From NCBI RefSeq assembly GCF_002954405.1, contig NZ_MQWC01000005.1:186001-250000 (forward strand): DNA of 64,000 bases, given 5' to 3'. Every line of letters starts with the position of its first letter. Position 1 is the stretch's first letter. The stretch comes from Salinibacter sp. 10B. GTDB taxonomy: Bacteria > Bacteroidota > Rhodothermia > Rhodothermales > Salinibacteraceae. The notes beneath the pieces are model-generated. The model made no database searches. It was not told the origin of the DNA and worked only from the letters and a program-made list of their open reading frames with translations. Positions 50,500 through 59,913 of this stretch are shown one piece after another. The position numbers were made by a program, and so were the translations under genes.

Positions 50500-51804
50500 T
50501 CAACGCCCGCTCCCCCGGTCCCGTGACACCGGTGTTTCTAGCAGCCGCGACCTCACCATTTCCACCCATTTCCGGGGCTCTTCATAGAGAGGCGTATGCC
50601 CGGACTTCTCGAACCACACGATCTCTTTGCGGGGCGCCTCCAACACTGCGTAATACTTTTCGACGAGCGTCGTCATGGCATTGACGTCGTGCCGCCCGAC
50701 GAAGAAATATACCGGGACCTCCACCTCGGCTGCCTGCGTCGTCAAGTCCAGGTCCTCCAACTGAGGGTACACAACGTTGAACACCTTGGCGAGCCCCCGC
50801 ACCCAATTGACCTTGTCCCAAAAACCGTACTCGGGCGCGAGGAGCGCATCGATCAAGATGTCGTGGCTCTCCCCCTCCCCTGGCGCTCGCTCGGACATGA
50901 TGCGATTGAGCACGTCCAGGTAATCGGCATACGTGAGAATCGGATTACCACTTTGGTACGGAGGCGGTCCTTTCCGGCGGAGCCGCTCTAGGCGCTCGGT
51001 CTCCCCTCGTCCTTCCAGGTACCGCAGGGCCAGTTCGTATCCCATCACGTCATTCTCAGTCGTGCGCACCATCTGCCCACTCCCCACATAGGCATGGAAA
51101 AGATCCGGTCGGTCGCGGACGAGCCAGATTCCCAAAATGGTACCCCACGACTCGCCCATGAGGTAGATTTTCTGTTTATCAAAACGCGTTCGGAGATGCC
51201 CTACCAGAGCGACCGCGTCGGCACGGTAGCGCTGCGGGGTCAACCAGCCGATGTCCACGGCCGTGAAGGACTTTCCGGCTCCCGGTTGATCCCAGACGAG
51301 GAAATCGTCTTCGAGAGCTCCGAGATGCTTTCTCGTAGACGGAAGCTCGCTTCCACCCGGCCCGCCGGCAAGAAAGAGGAGAACCGGATTCTCCCTGCTC
51401 GTTCCTCGAATCGTGACCCATTGAGAGCTGCCGTTGAGCTCGACTTGCTCCAGGGACGCAATGCTCCCGGGAAGTGGCCTGCCGCTATCGTCCACGATCG
51501 GAGGGGTGTAGGCCAGTATTTGAGAGAGCAGGACCGTAAGGACGGCCACGGCCGTGACCCCGACAAGGAGCGCCAGGCTTCGCGAACGAAGCGCGTCCAG
51601 GCCCCTGAAGGCTCCCACGAGCACGGCCCCATCCACCACGACGAGAAGGAGCCCCACCCACACAGGAATGCCGGTCGTAAGGGGAGCGATTGCCACCAGT
51701 GCAAACAGGAGAACGGCCAGCACCCCGACGGCGCCCCAGACAGCCAGACGCACGATTCGACTCGCGACGGGCGCTCGACTCGATTCAAACTCTTGAGAGG
51801 ACAT
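50500..51804 (-). CDS. Membrane-anchored alpha/beta hydrolase (proline iminopeptidase-like)
   Basis: The ATG at 51804 gives 434 residues. Three N-terminal transmembrane helices (LAVWGAVGVLAVLLFALVAIAP; VWVGLLLVVVDGAVLVGAF; SLALLVGVTAVAVLTVLLSQI) are followed by an alpha/beta hydrolase of the prolyl aminopeptidase branch. The oxyanion GGPGGSE, then WDQPGAGKS, the nucleophile elbow GESWGT, and a late VGRHD (Asp) and SGHTPL (His) complete the triad. Peptidase S33 members release N-terminal residues or hydrolyse small esters. Topology puts the catalytic domain outside the cytoplasm, so it may process peptides at the envelope. The substrate is not known. Confidence 0.83.
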   Translation of the reverse strand: MSSQEFESSRAPVASRIVRLAVWGAVGVLAVLLFALVAIAPLTTGIPVWVGLLLVVVDGAVLVGAFRGLDALRSRSLALLVGVTAVAVLTVLLSQILAYTPPIVDDSGRPLPGSIASLEQVELNGSSQWVTIRGTSRENPVLLFLAGGPGGSELPSTRKHLGALEDDFLVWDQPGAGKSFTAVDIGWLTPQRYRADAVALVGHLRTRFDKQKIYLMGESWGTILGIWLVRDRPDLFHAYVGSGQMVRTTENDVMGYELALRYLEGRGETERLERLRRKGPPPYQSGNPILTYADYLDVLNRIMSERAPGEGESHDILIDALLAPEYGFWDKVNWVRGLAKVFNVVYPQLEDLDLTTQAAEVEVPVYFFVGRHDVNAMTTLVEKYYAVLEAPRKEIVWFEKSGHTPLYEEPRKWVEMVRSRLLETPVSRDRGSGR

Positions 51805-51941
51805 AACGGCCTCTGTATCAAGGTGACGCGGCCGAAACCCGGCGGGATGGAAGCGCACTCCTCCCTCCATCCCACTCGTAACCGCACGTGGACCCGGCCG
51901 CCTCTTCTACGCTATGTTAGACGGGGGCCGGGAAGACAGCA

Positions 51942-52526
51942 TTAGAATGTACGCATGATTCCAACGCCGGCAGTGAAGTAGGTCAGGTCAACGTCCGTAT
52001 TCAGACCACCGATCTCAATGTCACGGGAGAGCGATCGATAGCGAAGCCCCGGCATCAATTGCCAGTTTTGCCCTAGGGTAATTACCGGACCGGCGCCAAT
52101 CTGCCATCCAAATCCGTGACCGGAGTCGGCCGTGATGTCGCCGTCGGTGTTTTCAACTTCGATGTGGTTATAGATGCCCCCTGCTCGCAGAAAGTAGCCG
52201 TACCGGCTCGTGCGAATGGGGTGGATGAATTGCAGACCGAACGTGTAGCCCGTCTCTTCGACGTCAATGTCCGTCCCGGCAAACGAATTCCCATCTGCCG
52301 ACATGCGACCATACCCCCAACCACCATATGCACCAAGGTGTGAAAGGAATCGATATGAAAAGACCACTTCGCTCCCGAATCCCGTGTTGAGGTTAGCATT
52401 CCCGAGGTCTTGCGTTGCGAACTCCGGTCCCACTCGAAGCTCTACACCGAACCGGTCCTGAGCGACTGTGGGGGTAGAAATAAGCAGCAGAAGTGCGCCG
52501 ACAAACGTGATGAAAAAATATCTCAT
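51942..52526 (-). CDS. Outer-membrane beta-barrel protein
   Basis: 194 residues. A signal peptide (ITFVGALLLLISTPTVAQ) precedes a series of amphipathic strands rich in Gly and aromatics: FGVELRVGPEFAT, LGAYGGWGYGRM, GYTFGLQFIHPI, GYFLRAGGIYNHIEV, GWQIGAGPVITLG, LMPGLRYRSLS and YFTAGVGIMRTF. The last strand ends in Phe, as expected for barrels inserted by BamA. It belongs to the OmpA/OprF-like eight-stranded porin-fold proteins. The role, whether porin or structural, is unknown. The gene is separate from its neighbours. Confidence 0.85.
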   Translation of the reverse strand: MRYFFITFVGALLLLISTPTVAQDRFGVELRVGPEFATQDLGNANLNTGFGSEVVFSYRFLSHLGAYGGWGYGRMSADGNSFAGTDIDVEETGYTFGLQFIHPIRTSRYGYFLRAGGIYNHIEVENTDGDITADSGHGFGWQIGAGPVITLGQNWQLMPGLRYRSLSRDIEIGGLNTDVDLTYFTAGVGIMRTF

Positions 52527-53153
52527 GGTAGTACCTATCGGATAAATGGTAGCCCCCTTGAACTGGAGGCAACCTACCGCAGGTTGATCTCAGTCTGGTA
52601 GGTTTTTCTTGACAACGTGGCGCAGGGAGAGAGCAGGACTTACTGACAGGGGTCTCCCTACGTCTACAATCTTCAACCGAGGGAATGGCTACCGACCTGT
52701 GAGACAGTGAAGGCCACACCTGGGAATTCTGCAGTCTGCAACCCAGGGACACGGCCCGCTGCAACACTCGGGGCAGAGTCAACTCCTCATTTTCGGCGTT
52801 CGTGCCCCGTGGAGCCGAGCTCCCTGCCGCCTCTGATGCTCACCTCAGATCAAGAAGCCACCGAGCTGCGATCAATAGGCCTATCAGAACCGGCCCTTCA
52901 GAAGCATGGCTACGCGGGGGAGGCTCAGAATGCTCGTTGGGTAATCCATCGCTCCTGCACGGCGGTCTCAAGCATGCCGGGGGTGATCAGGCGAATAGCC
53001 TCGCTAAGGGGCATGGGTTCGATGCCACTAGCGTTCGTCGACCCAGGTGAAACCCAACTCGCGGTGGGATTCGAAGAGATGAACCGACCAGGTGCGGTTG
53101 CACTCCTCCCCCGTCCCTCAGTGCTGATTCCAGCCTGGTCGTCTGGAGGTGCT
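52527..53153. other. Region without a recognised gene
   Basis: About 630 bp. Frames of up to 175 codons occur on the plus strand but lack domain similarity and overlap other frames. The promoter of the barrel gene should be near 52530-52600. Confidence 0.45.
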
Positions 53154-53567
53154 CTACGTGTACTCTACAGCCTGTTGCACGCGCCGGTAAAGGGCCGTCA
53201 GCCCCTTTCTCCGCTGCAGTCCCACTTTGTCTGAAAGCCCCATCTGTTCGAGCGGATTGCACGGTGCATCCTCAATAGTAGACACACGGGCCTCATGAAA
53301 AGCCTCGCGCAAAACCCCGAGGAAGGCACGCGCCGTGGCGGCCTCTCGGGGGGCATCAGCATGGAGTTGAACGCGTCCGTCCTCCACCTCAACGTAAAGG
53401 AAAACCGGCGACTGACACTCGGGCACTGCTCCGAGACCGGCCTCCCGCATTTCGGCATAGGCCTCAGGGAGATCGGGAAGCCGACGGGCGTAGTCCCGCA
53501 TCAACTCCAGTTGTAGATCGGGGCCCGCAGCCCGAAACGTCTCAGCAATCTCGGCAAAGGTAGACAT
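53154..53567 (-). CDS. SufE-family protein
   Basis: 137 residues. It starts AEIAETFRAAGPDLQLELMRDYARRLPDLPE, then PECQSPVFLYVEVEDGRVQLHADA. This holds the conserved Cys of SufE (ECQSPV; the usual form is GCQSQVW), which accepts sulfur from a cysteine desulfurase. Further on, LEQMGLSDKVGLQRRKGLTALYRRVQ matches the family C-terminus. SufE-type proteins donate persulfide sulfur for Fe-S clusters and may help sulfurate the molybdenum cofactor of xanthine-dehydrogenase-type enzymes. It lies 27 bp downstream of the large subunit of such an enzyme and ends the molybdenum gene block. A desulfurase gene is not in the window. Confidence 0.78.
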   Translation of the reverse strand: MSTFAEIAETFRAAGPDLQLELMRDYARRLPDLPEAYAEMREAGLGAVPECQSPVFLYVEVEDGRVQLHADAPREAATARAFLGVLREAFHEARVSTIEDAPCNPLEQMGLSDKVGLQRRKGLTALYRRVQQAVEYT

Positions 53568-53594
53568 AGTGCGATCCGTCGTGGAAGGAGCAAC

Positions 53595-55814
53595 TCAGGA
53601 AGAGCGGACTGGCAGCGATTGGACGCGCTCGTCAGTGGCGCGGGCGATGGCGTTCGCAACGGCCCCAGTCGCCGGGCCCTGGGCGGCTTCTCCTGCCCCC
53701 AGCGGCGGCTCGTCGGGCCGGTCCAGGACAGTCGCTTCTACCACCGGCACGTCCTCAAACTGAAGAATTGGATAGCTGCCCCACTCCCGGCTGGTGATGC
53801 GGGTATCGTCGAACTGCACTTCCTCGTTCAGCATCCAGCTCATCGACTGAATCATCCCCCCCTCCACTTGATTGCGGAGTCCGTCGGGGTTGATGACCTC
53901 CCCGGAATCGATGGCGCCCCACAGGTGGGTGACCGTGAGATCCCCGTCCGCCTCAGCCCGTACCCTTGCTGCGACGGCGCAATACGACGCGCGATTCTTG
54001 TAGCGGGCAAAGCCGTAACCGAGACCCTCAGTAGCCCCCACAGAAGTGTCTTGAGCCTGCTCGGCCACCGCGTCGAGGACCGCCCCCGCTCGCGGGTCCT
54101 CCAGGTGCTGTTTCCGAAACACCACCGGATCGGTTCCCGCCCGGTCGGCCAACTCGCCCATCATGCTCTCAATGGCGAACACGTTGGCGTGCGCCCCCAG
54201 TCCGCGCAAGGCTGAGACGCGCAGCGGACCGTCGAAAAAGTGGGCACTGATGCTTCGGGTCGGAAGCTCGTAGTACGGAACTGCATTGCGGTAGCCGCCA
54301 GCCAGGTAGCCCCGCGACGTGAGCGCGTGGGCGTCCTCAATGTACCGACCGGCCAGCAGGTTGCCAGGATCGCCCCCTGGACGCGTGCTGTGCGAGTCCG
54401 AGTGCACGTCGAATTGCCAGTCCTGAATCGTACCGTCGTCCCCAAGGGTCGCCTCCACGTCCATGATCATGGCACTGCCGTAGGGCTCCCAGCCGTGCTC
54501 ATCTTCGCGCTCCCACTGGAGCCGAACGTGTCGATTCGGCACCTCCATTGCCAACAGGGCCACATCCGCGGCCACGTCGTCCGCACCGTTGTGACCGTAG
54601 CAGCCCGACCCCGGCACGCCCTTGACCTCAATCTTTTCCGGCGGGAGTCCTACCAGTGCAGTCAGGGTGTCACGAAGGGGATACACGCCCTGGCTGTGCG
54701 TCCAGATGCGCAGGCGGTCACCGTCGTAGTGTCCCACGGCGCAGGACGGCCCGAGTGAGCCGTGCATGACGTACGGGCGGAAGTAGCTGGCGGAGATCGT
54801 TTCGCCCTCGCCCGCACTGCCCTCGTCGACCACCGTCTCCGTCTCTGCCGGCAATGCTCGGAGGTGTTCTTCCAGCGGCGTGTCGGCTGGAAGCGCCCTC
54901 GGCTCCGACCATTCAGCGTTGCTCTGGAGCACCTGCTGCGCTCGAAGGGCCTGGTGCTCTCCCTCCGCCACGACGGCCAGGAAGCTGCCGTTCTGCACAA
55001 TCTGCAGGCCGTCGCCGACCGCCTCGCGCACAGCATCCTCGTCATATTCCCTCAGCGACGCGTCGTAGCCCGGCGGGCGGACCACTCGCGCGTGCACCAT
55101 GTCGTCAAATCGGAGGTCCTGCACGTAGACCTCTTCGCCCCGCACCATGCGGTCAATGTCCGTCCGCTCCACGGGCGTGCCCACCCACTCCCGCTCGTCC
55201 GTGGGTCGCAGGTCGGCAGGCTCGGTGACGGTCTCCGTGATCTGCTCGTCGCCCAGTACCTCCGCAAACGTAGCCGATTGGCTGCCTGCTGTCAGCGTCC
55301 CGTCGTCGATCTTCACCCCTTCAGACTCGACGCCGAACTGCTGAGCGGCGCGCTCCTTCAGGATGCGGCGGGCCGTGGCACTCGCGTGCCGCACCGACAT
55401 GGCGCTGTGTTCAATCGACACGCTGGCGGACGTGTAGCGCTCGTTTGGCGTCACGCCGGTCTCGGCCAGATGCACCTCTAGCCGATCCGGCGACGTATGC
55501 AGTTCCTCGGCGGCCACCTGCGCGATGGCAATGCGAATACCTTGCCCCAGCTCCAACTTGCCGGTGTAGACGCGCAGACGCCCGTCGCCCAGCACTCGAA
55601 GCCACGCGTCAATGCGTGGGTGTTGGGCGAGGCTCGGAGGCAGGTCGCTCCTGCCTGCCGGATCGGACGCCTCCGCCGCGTCGGCCTCGTCCTGCGTGAG
55701 CTGGCAGCCGGGAAGCAGGCTGAAGCCGATCGTCAGAGTCCCGGCGCTTTTCAGGAAGGTGCGCCGTGGAAGTCCGGACTCAGGCACATCGTCGGAGGAG
55801 GAAGGAGTGGACAT
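53595..55814 (-). CDS. Xanthine-dehydrogenase-family molybdenum-binding subunit, Tat-exported
   Basis: The ATG at 55814 gives 739 residues; the open frame upstream runs antiparallel to nothing coding and is ignored. A twin-arginine signal (PRRTFLKSAGTLTIGFSLLPGC) marks export. The body matches the aldehyde-oxidase/isoquinoline-1-oxidoreductase large subunit: GKLELGQGIRIAIAQVAAEEL, then GSGCYGHNGADDVAADVALLA, EVKGVPG, VSALRGLGAHANVFAIESMM, DSGEVINPDG and the likely catalytic Glu in LGAGEAAQGPATGAVANAI. It works with the adjacent 2Fe-2S subunit (51 bp upstream) to hydroxylate an N-heterocycle or oxidise an aldehyde. The substrate cannot be predicted. Confidence 0.88.
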   Translation of the reverse strand: MSTPSSSDDVPESGLPRRTFLKSAGTLTIGFSLLPGCQLTQDEADAAEASDPAGRSDLPPSLAQHPRIDAWLRVLGDGRLRVYTGKLELGQGIRIAIAQVAAEELHTSPDRLEVHLAETGVTPNERYTSASVSIEHSAMSVRHASATARRILKERAAQQFGVESEGVKIDDGTLTAGSQSATFAEVLGDEQITETVTEPADLRPTDEREWVGTPVERTDIDRMVRGEEVYVQDLRFDDMVHARVVRPPGYDASLREYDEDAVREAVGDGLQIVQNGSFLAVVAEGEHQALRAQQVLQSNAEWSEPRALPADTPLEEHLRALPAETETVVDEGSAGEGETISASYFRPYVMHGSLGPSCAVGHYDGDRLRIWTHSQGVYPLRDTLTALVGLPPEKIEVKGVPGSGCYGHNGADDVAADVALLAMEVPNRHVRLQWEREDEHGWEPYGSAMIMDVEATLGDDGTIQDWQFDVHSDSHSTRPGGDPGNLLAGRYIEDAHALTSRGYLAGGYRNAVPYYELPTRSISAHFFDGPLRVSALRGLGAHANVFAIESMMGELADRAGTDPVVFRKQHLEDPRAGAVLDAVAEQAQDTSVGATEGLGYGFARYKNRASYCAVAARVRAEADGDLTVTHLWGAIDSGEVINPDGLRNQVEGGMIQSMSWMLNEEVQFDDTRITSREWGSYPILQFEDVPVVEATVLDRPDEPPLGAGEAAQGPATGAVANAIARATDERVQSLPVRSS

Positions 55815-55864
55815 GGGACAGATGGGAATCGGGAAAACAGGGCACCAAACCAGAAGTGGGCGCA

Positions 55865-56341
55865 TCAATCCTCCATCTCGCCGGCCGCGCGCTGAACGGC
55901 CCGAACGAAGCGGGCGTGCGTGCCGCATCGACAGAGAACTTGGTTCATCCGGTCCGTGATCTCTGCCCGACTCGGATTCGGAGTGTCCTCCAAGAGCGAG
56001 ACAGCCGTGATGATGACCCCGTTCACGCAGTAGCCACACTGCGCGGCCTGCTCCTCCACGACGGCTTCTTGCACCGGATGCAGCCCGCCATTGTCGTCCG
56101 AAAGGCCGGCGAGCGTCGTGATGGGCCGGTCCTCCACCGCCGAGACGGGCAGCTGACAGGTGGTGCGCGCCGTCCCCTCCAACAATACCAGACACGACCC
56201 GCACTGCTGCAGGCCACAGCCGTACTTGGGACCGTTGAGTCCCAACTCGTTGCGCAGGACGTAGAGGAGCGGCGTTGACGGATCGACCCTCACGGTGTGG
56301 TCGTCGCCGTTCACCGTGAGCTGGATCTGCTGCTGTTCCAT
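55865..56341 (-). CDS. 2Fe-2S subunit of the xanthine-dehydrogenase-family enzyme
   Basis: 158 residues. The N-terminal plant-type ferredoxin domain has the cluster ligands in GCGLQQCGSCLVLLEG and a further Cys in ARTTCQLPV. The C-terminal helical domain carries the second cluster: QCGYCVNGVIIT and LCRCGTHARFVRAVQRA. This two-cluster layout is that of the small subunit of isoquinoline 1-oxidoreductase and related enzymes, passing electrons from the molybdenum site. No FAD subunit is present, consistent with that branch and with a periplasmic electron acceptor. It has no signal of its own and probably rides out with the Tat-bearing large subunit. Confidence 0.9.
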   Translation of the reverse strand: MEQQQIQLTVNGDDHTVRVDPSTPLLYVLRNELGLNGPKYGCGLQQCGSCLVLLEGTARTTCQLPVSAVEDRPITTLAGLSDDNGGLHPVQEAVVEEQAAQCGYCVNGVIITAVSLLEDTPNPSRAEITDRMNQVLCRCGTHARFVRAVQRAAGEMED

Positions 56342-56462
56342 CTCGGGATCGGGGTCGCTTGAGAGGAGCGGGAAAAGAGCCGGACGTTTTCATCAGCGCG
56401 CGCCGGTCTACTCCCAAACCAACCTCCGCCCCCTCTGATCCGACCGCGTTCCAAACCGGCCG

Positions 56463-57095
56463 TTAGCGGTTTTCGCCCTCTTTCTGTGACACTTGCTGCC
56501 GCACCTTCGCAAGCGCCTCGGGCGTATCCACATCCTGCAGAATGCTATTGTCGTGAACGGGCACCCGGGTGAGCGGCACCTCGTCGCTGCGCAGGAGGTC
56601 GCGAGCGCCCCGATCCCCCTCCAGGTCGAGCAACGCCTCGCGGTAGGATGCCCCGAAAATAACAGGATGCCCCTGCTGCCCGTCGTAAGTGGGTGCCACA
56701 ATCCGCGGGGTCGTTTGAGCGGCAAAGGATTGGCAGAGCCGATCCACGATGGAGCTGGAAAGCAGAGGCAGGTCGCCGGGGCACATCGCAAACCCGGTGG
56801 CATCCGGCGAAGCTGCGCGCACGCCTCGGCGGATTGACGAAGACATGCCCGACCGAAAGTCGGGGTTGTGGACGACGCGCGCCCCATCCGCCCGACGGAC
56901 CAGCCCGGCGATCCGCTCGTGCTGGGCACCGGTCACGACGATCATCTCTTTCACCGGAGCTGCCGCAACCGCCTGAAGAACACGGAGGAGAACGGGCCGG
57001 CCATCCACCGTTAGAAAAAGCTTATTCCGCTCCCCCATCCGCCGGGAGCGGCCCGCGGCCAGAATGATGGCGGACGGCGCATCGGGTAAGCTCAT
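56463..57095 (-). CDS. mocA: Molybdenum cofactor cytidylyltransferase-like protein (MocA)
   Basis: 210 residues. It shows the nucleotidyltransferase signature AIILAAGRSRRMGERNKLFL, then HNPDFRSGMSSSIRRGV and MCPGDLPLLSSS, and later QGHPVIFG and GDRGARDLL. This is the MocA branch of the MobA-like family, which joins CMP to molybdopterin to make the dinucleotide used by xanthine-dehydrogenase-type enzymes. That is exactly the class encoded just downstream, so the pair agrees. It lies 24 bp after XdhC on the same strand. Confidence 0.85.
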   Translation of the reverse strand: MSLPDAPSAIILAAGRSRRMGERNKLFLTVDGRPVLLRVLQAVAAAPVKEMIVVTGAQHERIAGLVRRADGARVVHNPDFRSGMSSSIRRGVRAASPDATGFAMCPGDLPLLSSSIVDRLCQSFAAQTTPRIVAPTYDGQQGHPVIFGASYREALLDLEGDRGARDLLRSDEVPLTRVPVHDNSILQDVDTPEALAKVRQQVSQKEGENR

Positions 57096-57119
57096 GATAC
57101 ATGCAAGGCTGTGGAGGGG

Positions 57120-58331
57120 CTACGCCGTCGCGGGGTCACCGTCGGCGGACGCGGCCTCGGCCTGATCAGTCTCCGGTCGAACCGTCGACGGGTGAATGCG
57201 ACCGGTCCCGTCGGATAAAAACCCACCGCTCGCCCCAGCAAACACGGTTTGCACCTCGGCCGCAACGGAGAGGGCAATCTCTTCGGGCGTTTCTGCGCCA
57301 ATGTCGAGCCCGACCGGGGCGTGGAGCCGCCCGTCGGCCATTGCCTCCTGAGCCGCCCGGTCTGCCGATGTCTCTCCCTCTGCAAAGTCCTCCGCCAGCC
57401 GCTCCAGGCGGGACCGAGCTCCGAGCGCCCCCACGTAGCCGACGTCCGACCGCAGAAGAAACCGCAGCACCGCTCGGTCGCGGATGTAGTTGTGACTCAT
57501 GACGACGGCTGCGTCGCGCGTCCCCACGTGCGCAAGCTCCTCAGAAACCTCCTCCGGATGGGGAAGCGCAACGTGCCCAGCCGCATCTGGAAAGTGCTCT
57601 TGGAGTTCAGGCACGGGCGATCCTCCTACGACCACGGGCTCCCAGCCCAGCAGGTTGGCCTGCCGGACGAGCGGCTCGGCGTCGTGCTCCTCCCCGAAAA
57701 TGAGGAGACGGAGCGGCGGCTCCACGTGCTCAATCATCACGTCGACCCGGCCCCGATCCAACGTATACGCGGTCTGCAGCGCCCGCTCCTGACGGAGCAC
57801 GTCCGCAGCGTCCGCAGCAACGGCCTTCCGGAGGGCGTCGGACTCGATGTCTCCGCGCCCGGACGCCGCCGGTGTCGTTACCAACAGGTGGCGTCCTTTT
57901 TCGCTGTCAAGGTCGCCCTCCGTCCGGTAAACCGTCGCCAGCGCTCCGGCAGTTCGGTGCTCCATGCACTGCCGGACGAGAGACAAGGCGCCGAGGGCAT
58001 CGTCGTCGGACCGAAACGGTTCGAGAAGAACGTGGATCGTGCCGCCGCACCCGCTCCCGAAGCCGAAAGGGTCTTCTCCCTCCTGCTGCTCCAGCGTCAC
58101 GAGGTCCGGCGCTCCGGTCTTTAGCACGCCCTTGGCTCGCTCGGCCACCTCTCCCTCCAGGCATCCCCCAGAGATGGTCCCCACGTACTCCCCGTCGGGA
58201 CGGACGAGCATGCGTGCCCCCTCCAGTCGGTACGACGATCCCTCAATTTCTACAATGGTCGCAACCACGGCGGGCACGTCCTCGGCCCGCAGTCGGTCGG
58301 CCTCTCGAAGTATGCGTTTCAGCTCTCGCAT
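57120..58331 (-). CDS. xdhC: XdhC/CoxI-family molybdenum enzyme maturation protein
   Basis: 403 residues. The N-terminal XdhC_CoxI domain has VVATIVEIEGSSYRLEGARMLV and GTISGGCLEGEVA, then GFGSGCGGTIHVLLEP. The C-terminal Rossmann-like XdhC_C domain has LLIFGEEHDAEPLVRQANLLGWEPVVV, DAAVVMSHNYIRDRAVLRFLL and GYVGALGARSR. XdhC proteins bind the molybdenum cofactor, help its sulfuration and insert it into the apo-enzyme. The location between MoeA and MocA, next to the target enzyme genes, supports this. The last about 35 residues are a non-conserved acidic tail. Confidence 0.9.
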   Translation of the reverse strand: MRELKRILREADRLRAEDVPAVVATIVEIEGSSYRLEGARMLVRPDGEYVGTISGGCLEGEVAERAKGVLKTGAPDLVTLEQQEGEDPFGFGSGCGGTIHVLLEPFRSDDDALGALSLVRQCMEHRTAGALATVYRTEGDLDSEKGRHLLVTTPAASGRGDIESDALRKAVAADAADVLRQERALQTAYTLDRGRVDVMIEHVEPPLRLLIFGEEHDAEPLVRQANLLGWEPVVVGGSPVPELQEHFPDAAGHVALPHPEEVSEELAHVGTRDAAVVMSHNYIRDRAVLRFLLRSDVGYVGALGARSRLERLAEDFAEGETSADRAAQEAMADGRLHAPVGLDIGAETPEEIALSVAAEVQTVFAGASGGFLSDGTGRIHPSTVRPETDQAEAASADGDPATA

Positions 58332-58394
58332 GTCTGTGTTCGCGTATGCATGACTGTCCTGGTGAAAATTATGCGCTCGTCTCTCGTGTCGAGC

Positions 58395-59684
58395 TCAGCT
58401 GTGTTTCATTCCCCTCTCCCTCGAAACGTCCCAATCGGGGGCATGCCAGGGAAAGAGCGTGACGTCGAAATGATCGCCGGCCTCAATGCGCTCACGCCCC
58501 GCCGGCACGCGGATGAACCCATCGCTCTCGTGAAGCCCTGCCAGCATGTGGGAGCCCTGCTTTTCGACCGAGCGCAGGATCGCGATTTCGTCTTCGACGC
58601 CGTCGACCCGCACTAGCACGAACTGTGCGCGGTCCGGGGCCAGACGGTCGTAGGGAGACGCAAGGCGTCCGTTCATTCGTCGTCCCTTGGGGTGTGGATG
58701 CCCCAGGCACCGCCGAAGGAGGGGACGGACGTAGACGACCGTGCTGATGGTCGCGGAGAACGGATTTCCAGGGAGGCCAAAGAGAAGGGTGTCCCTCTCC
58801 AGGGTGTCCCTCTCCGTTGCGGCGTCCCGCGTCGCAAAGTAGAGCGGCTTGCCGGGCTTCTGCCGCACCTTCCAGAAGTGGCGCTCGAAGCCGACTTCCT
58901 CGGCGGCCCCCTTTACGTGATCGTGCGGGCCCACGGACACCCCGCCGGTGACGAGCACAACGTCGGCCGCATCGGCCGCTCGGTCAATGGAATCAGCGGT
59001 GTCGCCCCGTCGGTCAGGAACCGATTCGATATGTCCGAGCGTCGCTCCCGTGTCGTCAAGGAGGGCCGTCAGAACATACCGGTTGGCGTCGCGAATCTGG
59101 CCGGGCTGGAGATCGGCATCGACGCCAACCAATTCGCTGCCCGTGGTCAAGAGCGCGACCGTGGGCGGCTCATAGACCGGCACCTGAGCAACACCTAGGC
59201 TCGCCAGTCGGCCCAGCAGAGGCGGAGTCAGCAGCGCGCCTCGTTCTGCGACCCCATCTCCCACCGCCACCTCCTCCCCCTCGAAACGAACGTTCGCGTG
59301 GGGACTGCCGTCATCGCGAAAACGCACACGCTCGCTCCCGCCATCGGTGTCTTCGATCGGGATCACGCGGTCGGCCCCGGTCGGGACCACTGCCCCCGTC
59401 GATATTTTGATCGCCTCTCCCGCCTGCAACGCTCCGTTGTAGGGGTCGCCCGCCTGCGACTCGCCCACGACTGCCAGCTCCCAGGGCCCACCGGCGGAGT
59501 CGCGGTCAGGCAGAGCGACCGCGTAGCCGTCCATCGAACTATTGTCAAAGGCAGGCATCGGCTCCGGTGCCGCGACATCTTCAGCCAATCGATGGCCCGC
59601 TGCTTCCGCGAGGGACACCTCCGCGCGCCCTGGATTCGGACGGTGCCGTTTCACGATGGTCTGGGCTTCGGAGATGGAGATCAT
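58395..59684 (-). CDS. moeA: Molybdopterin molybdenumtransferase MoeA
   Basis: The ATG at 59684 gives 429 residues; upstream codons are not family-like. Key features are AFDNSSMDGYAV near residue 45, AIKISTGAVVPTGADRVIP, the MPT-binding domain VALLTTGSELV and VVLVTGGVSVGPHDHVK, and QKPGKPLYFAT. MoeA inserts molybdate into adenylated molybdopterin. It is 230 bp downstream of the MoaC-MoaB gene and 63 bp upstream of XdhC. A perfect 7-bp hairpin (GCCCAGC/GCTGGGC at 59797-59815) lies in its upstream region. Confidence 0.92.
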   Translation of the reverse strand: MISISEAQTIVKRHRPNPGRAEVSLAEAAGHRLAEDVAAPEPMPAFDNSSMDGYAVALPDRDSAGGPWELAVVGESQAGDPYNGALQAGEAIKISTGAVVPTGADRVIPIEDTDGGSERVRFRDDGSPHANVRFEGEEVAVGDGVAERGALLTPPLLGRLASLGVAQVPVYEPPTVALLTTGSELVGVDADLQPGQIRDANRYVLTALLDDTGATLGHIESVPDRRGDTADSIDRAADAADVVLVTGGVSVGPHDHVKGAAEEVGFERHFWKVRQKPGKPLYFATRDAATERDTLERDTLLFGLPGNPFSATISTVVYVRPLLRRCLGHPHPKGRRMNGRLASPYDRLAPDRAQFVLVRVDGVEDEIAILRSVEKQGSHMLAGLHESDGFIRVPAGRERIEAGDHFDVTLFPWHAPDWDVSRERGMKHS

Positions 59685-59796
59685 GATTGGCGCTGGCTGT
59701 TGCTTCAGAAGGCGGTGCCTAGAGCTCACGTGGACGGATCTACCGTAGTGCCCGGTAATACATGAACCGCAATAAGTTAAGAAGATGTCAGAGCCT

Positions 59797-59815
59797 GCCC
59801 AGCGGTCGGCTGGGC
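59797..59815 (-). other. Hairpin upstream of moeA
   Basis: GCCCAGC at 59797-59803 and GCTGGGC at 59809-59815 form a perfect 7-bp stem with a 5-nt loop between the MoaC-MoaB stop and the MoeA start. There is no T-run on either strand. Confidence 0.4.
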
Positions 59816-59913
59816 GCACTCACGTTTCTCGCGTCCCCACTTGCGCGATACGTAGCGTTCGCCTGGGAAAGCAGAATGATCCCAACGGGCACAATGCTCC
59901 GGAGGAGTAGCGG

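Noticed and set aside
52707-53234. A 175-codon plus-strand frame before the SufE-like gene
   Set aside because: It runs into the SufE-like gene on the opposite strand and shows no family similarity; probably chance in GC-rich DNA.
55815-56417. An N-terminal extension of the molybdenum-binding subunit to 940 residues
   Set aside because: It overlaps the 2Fe-2S gene in another frame and is Arg/Gly-rich nonsense; the Tat signal fixes the start at 55814.
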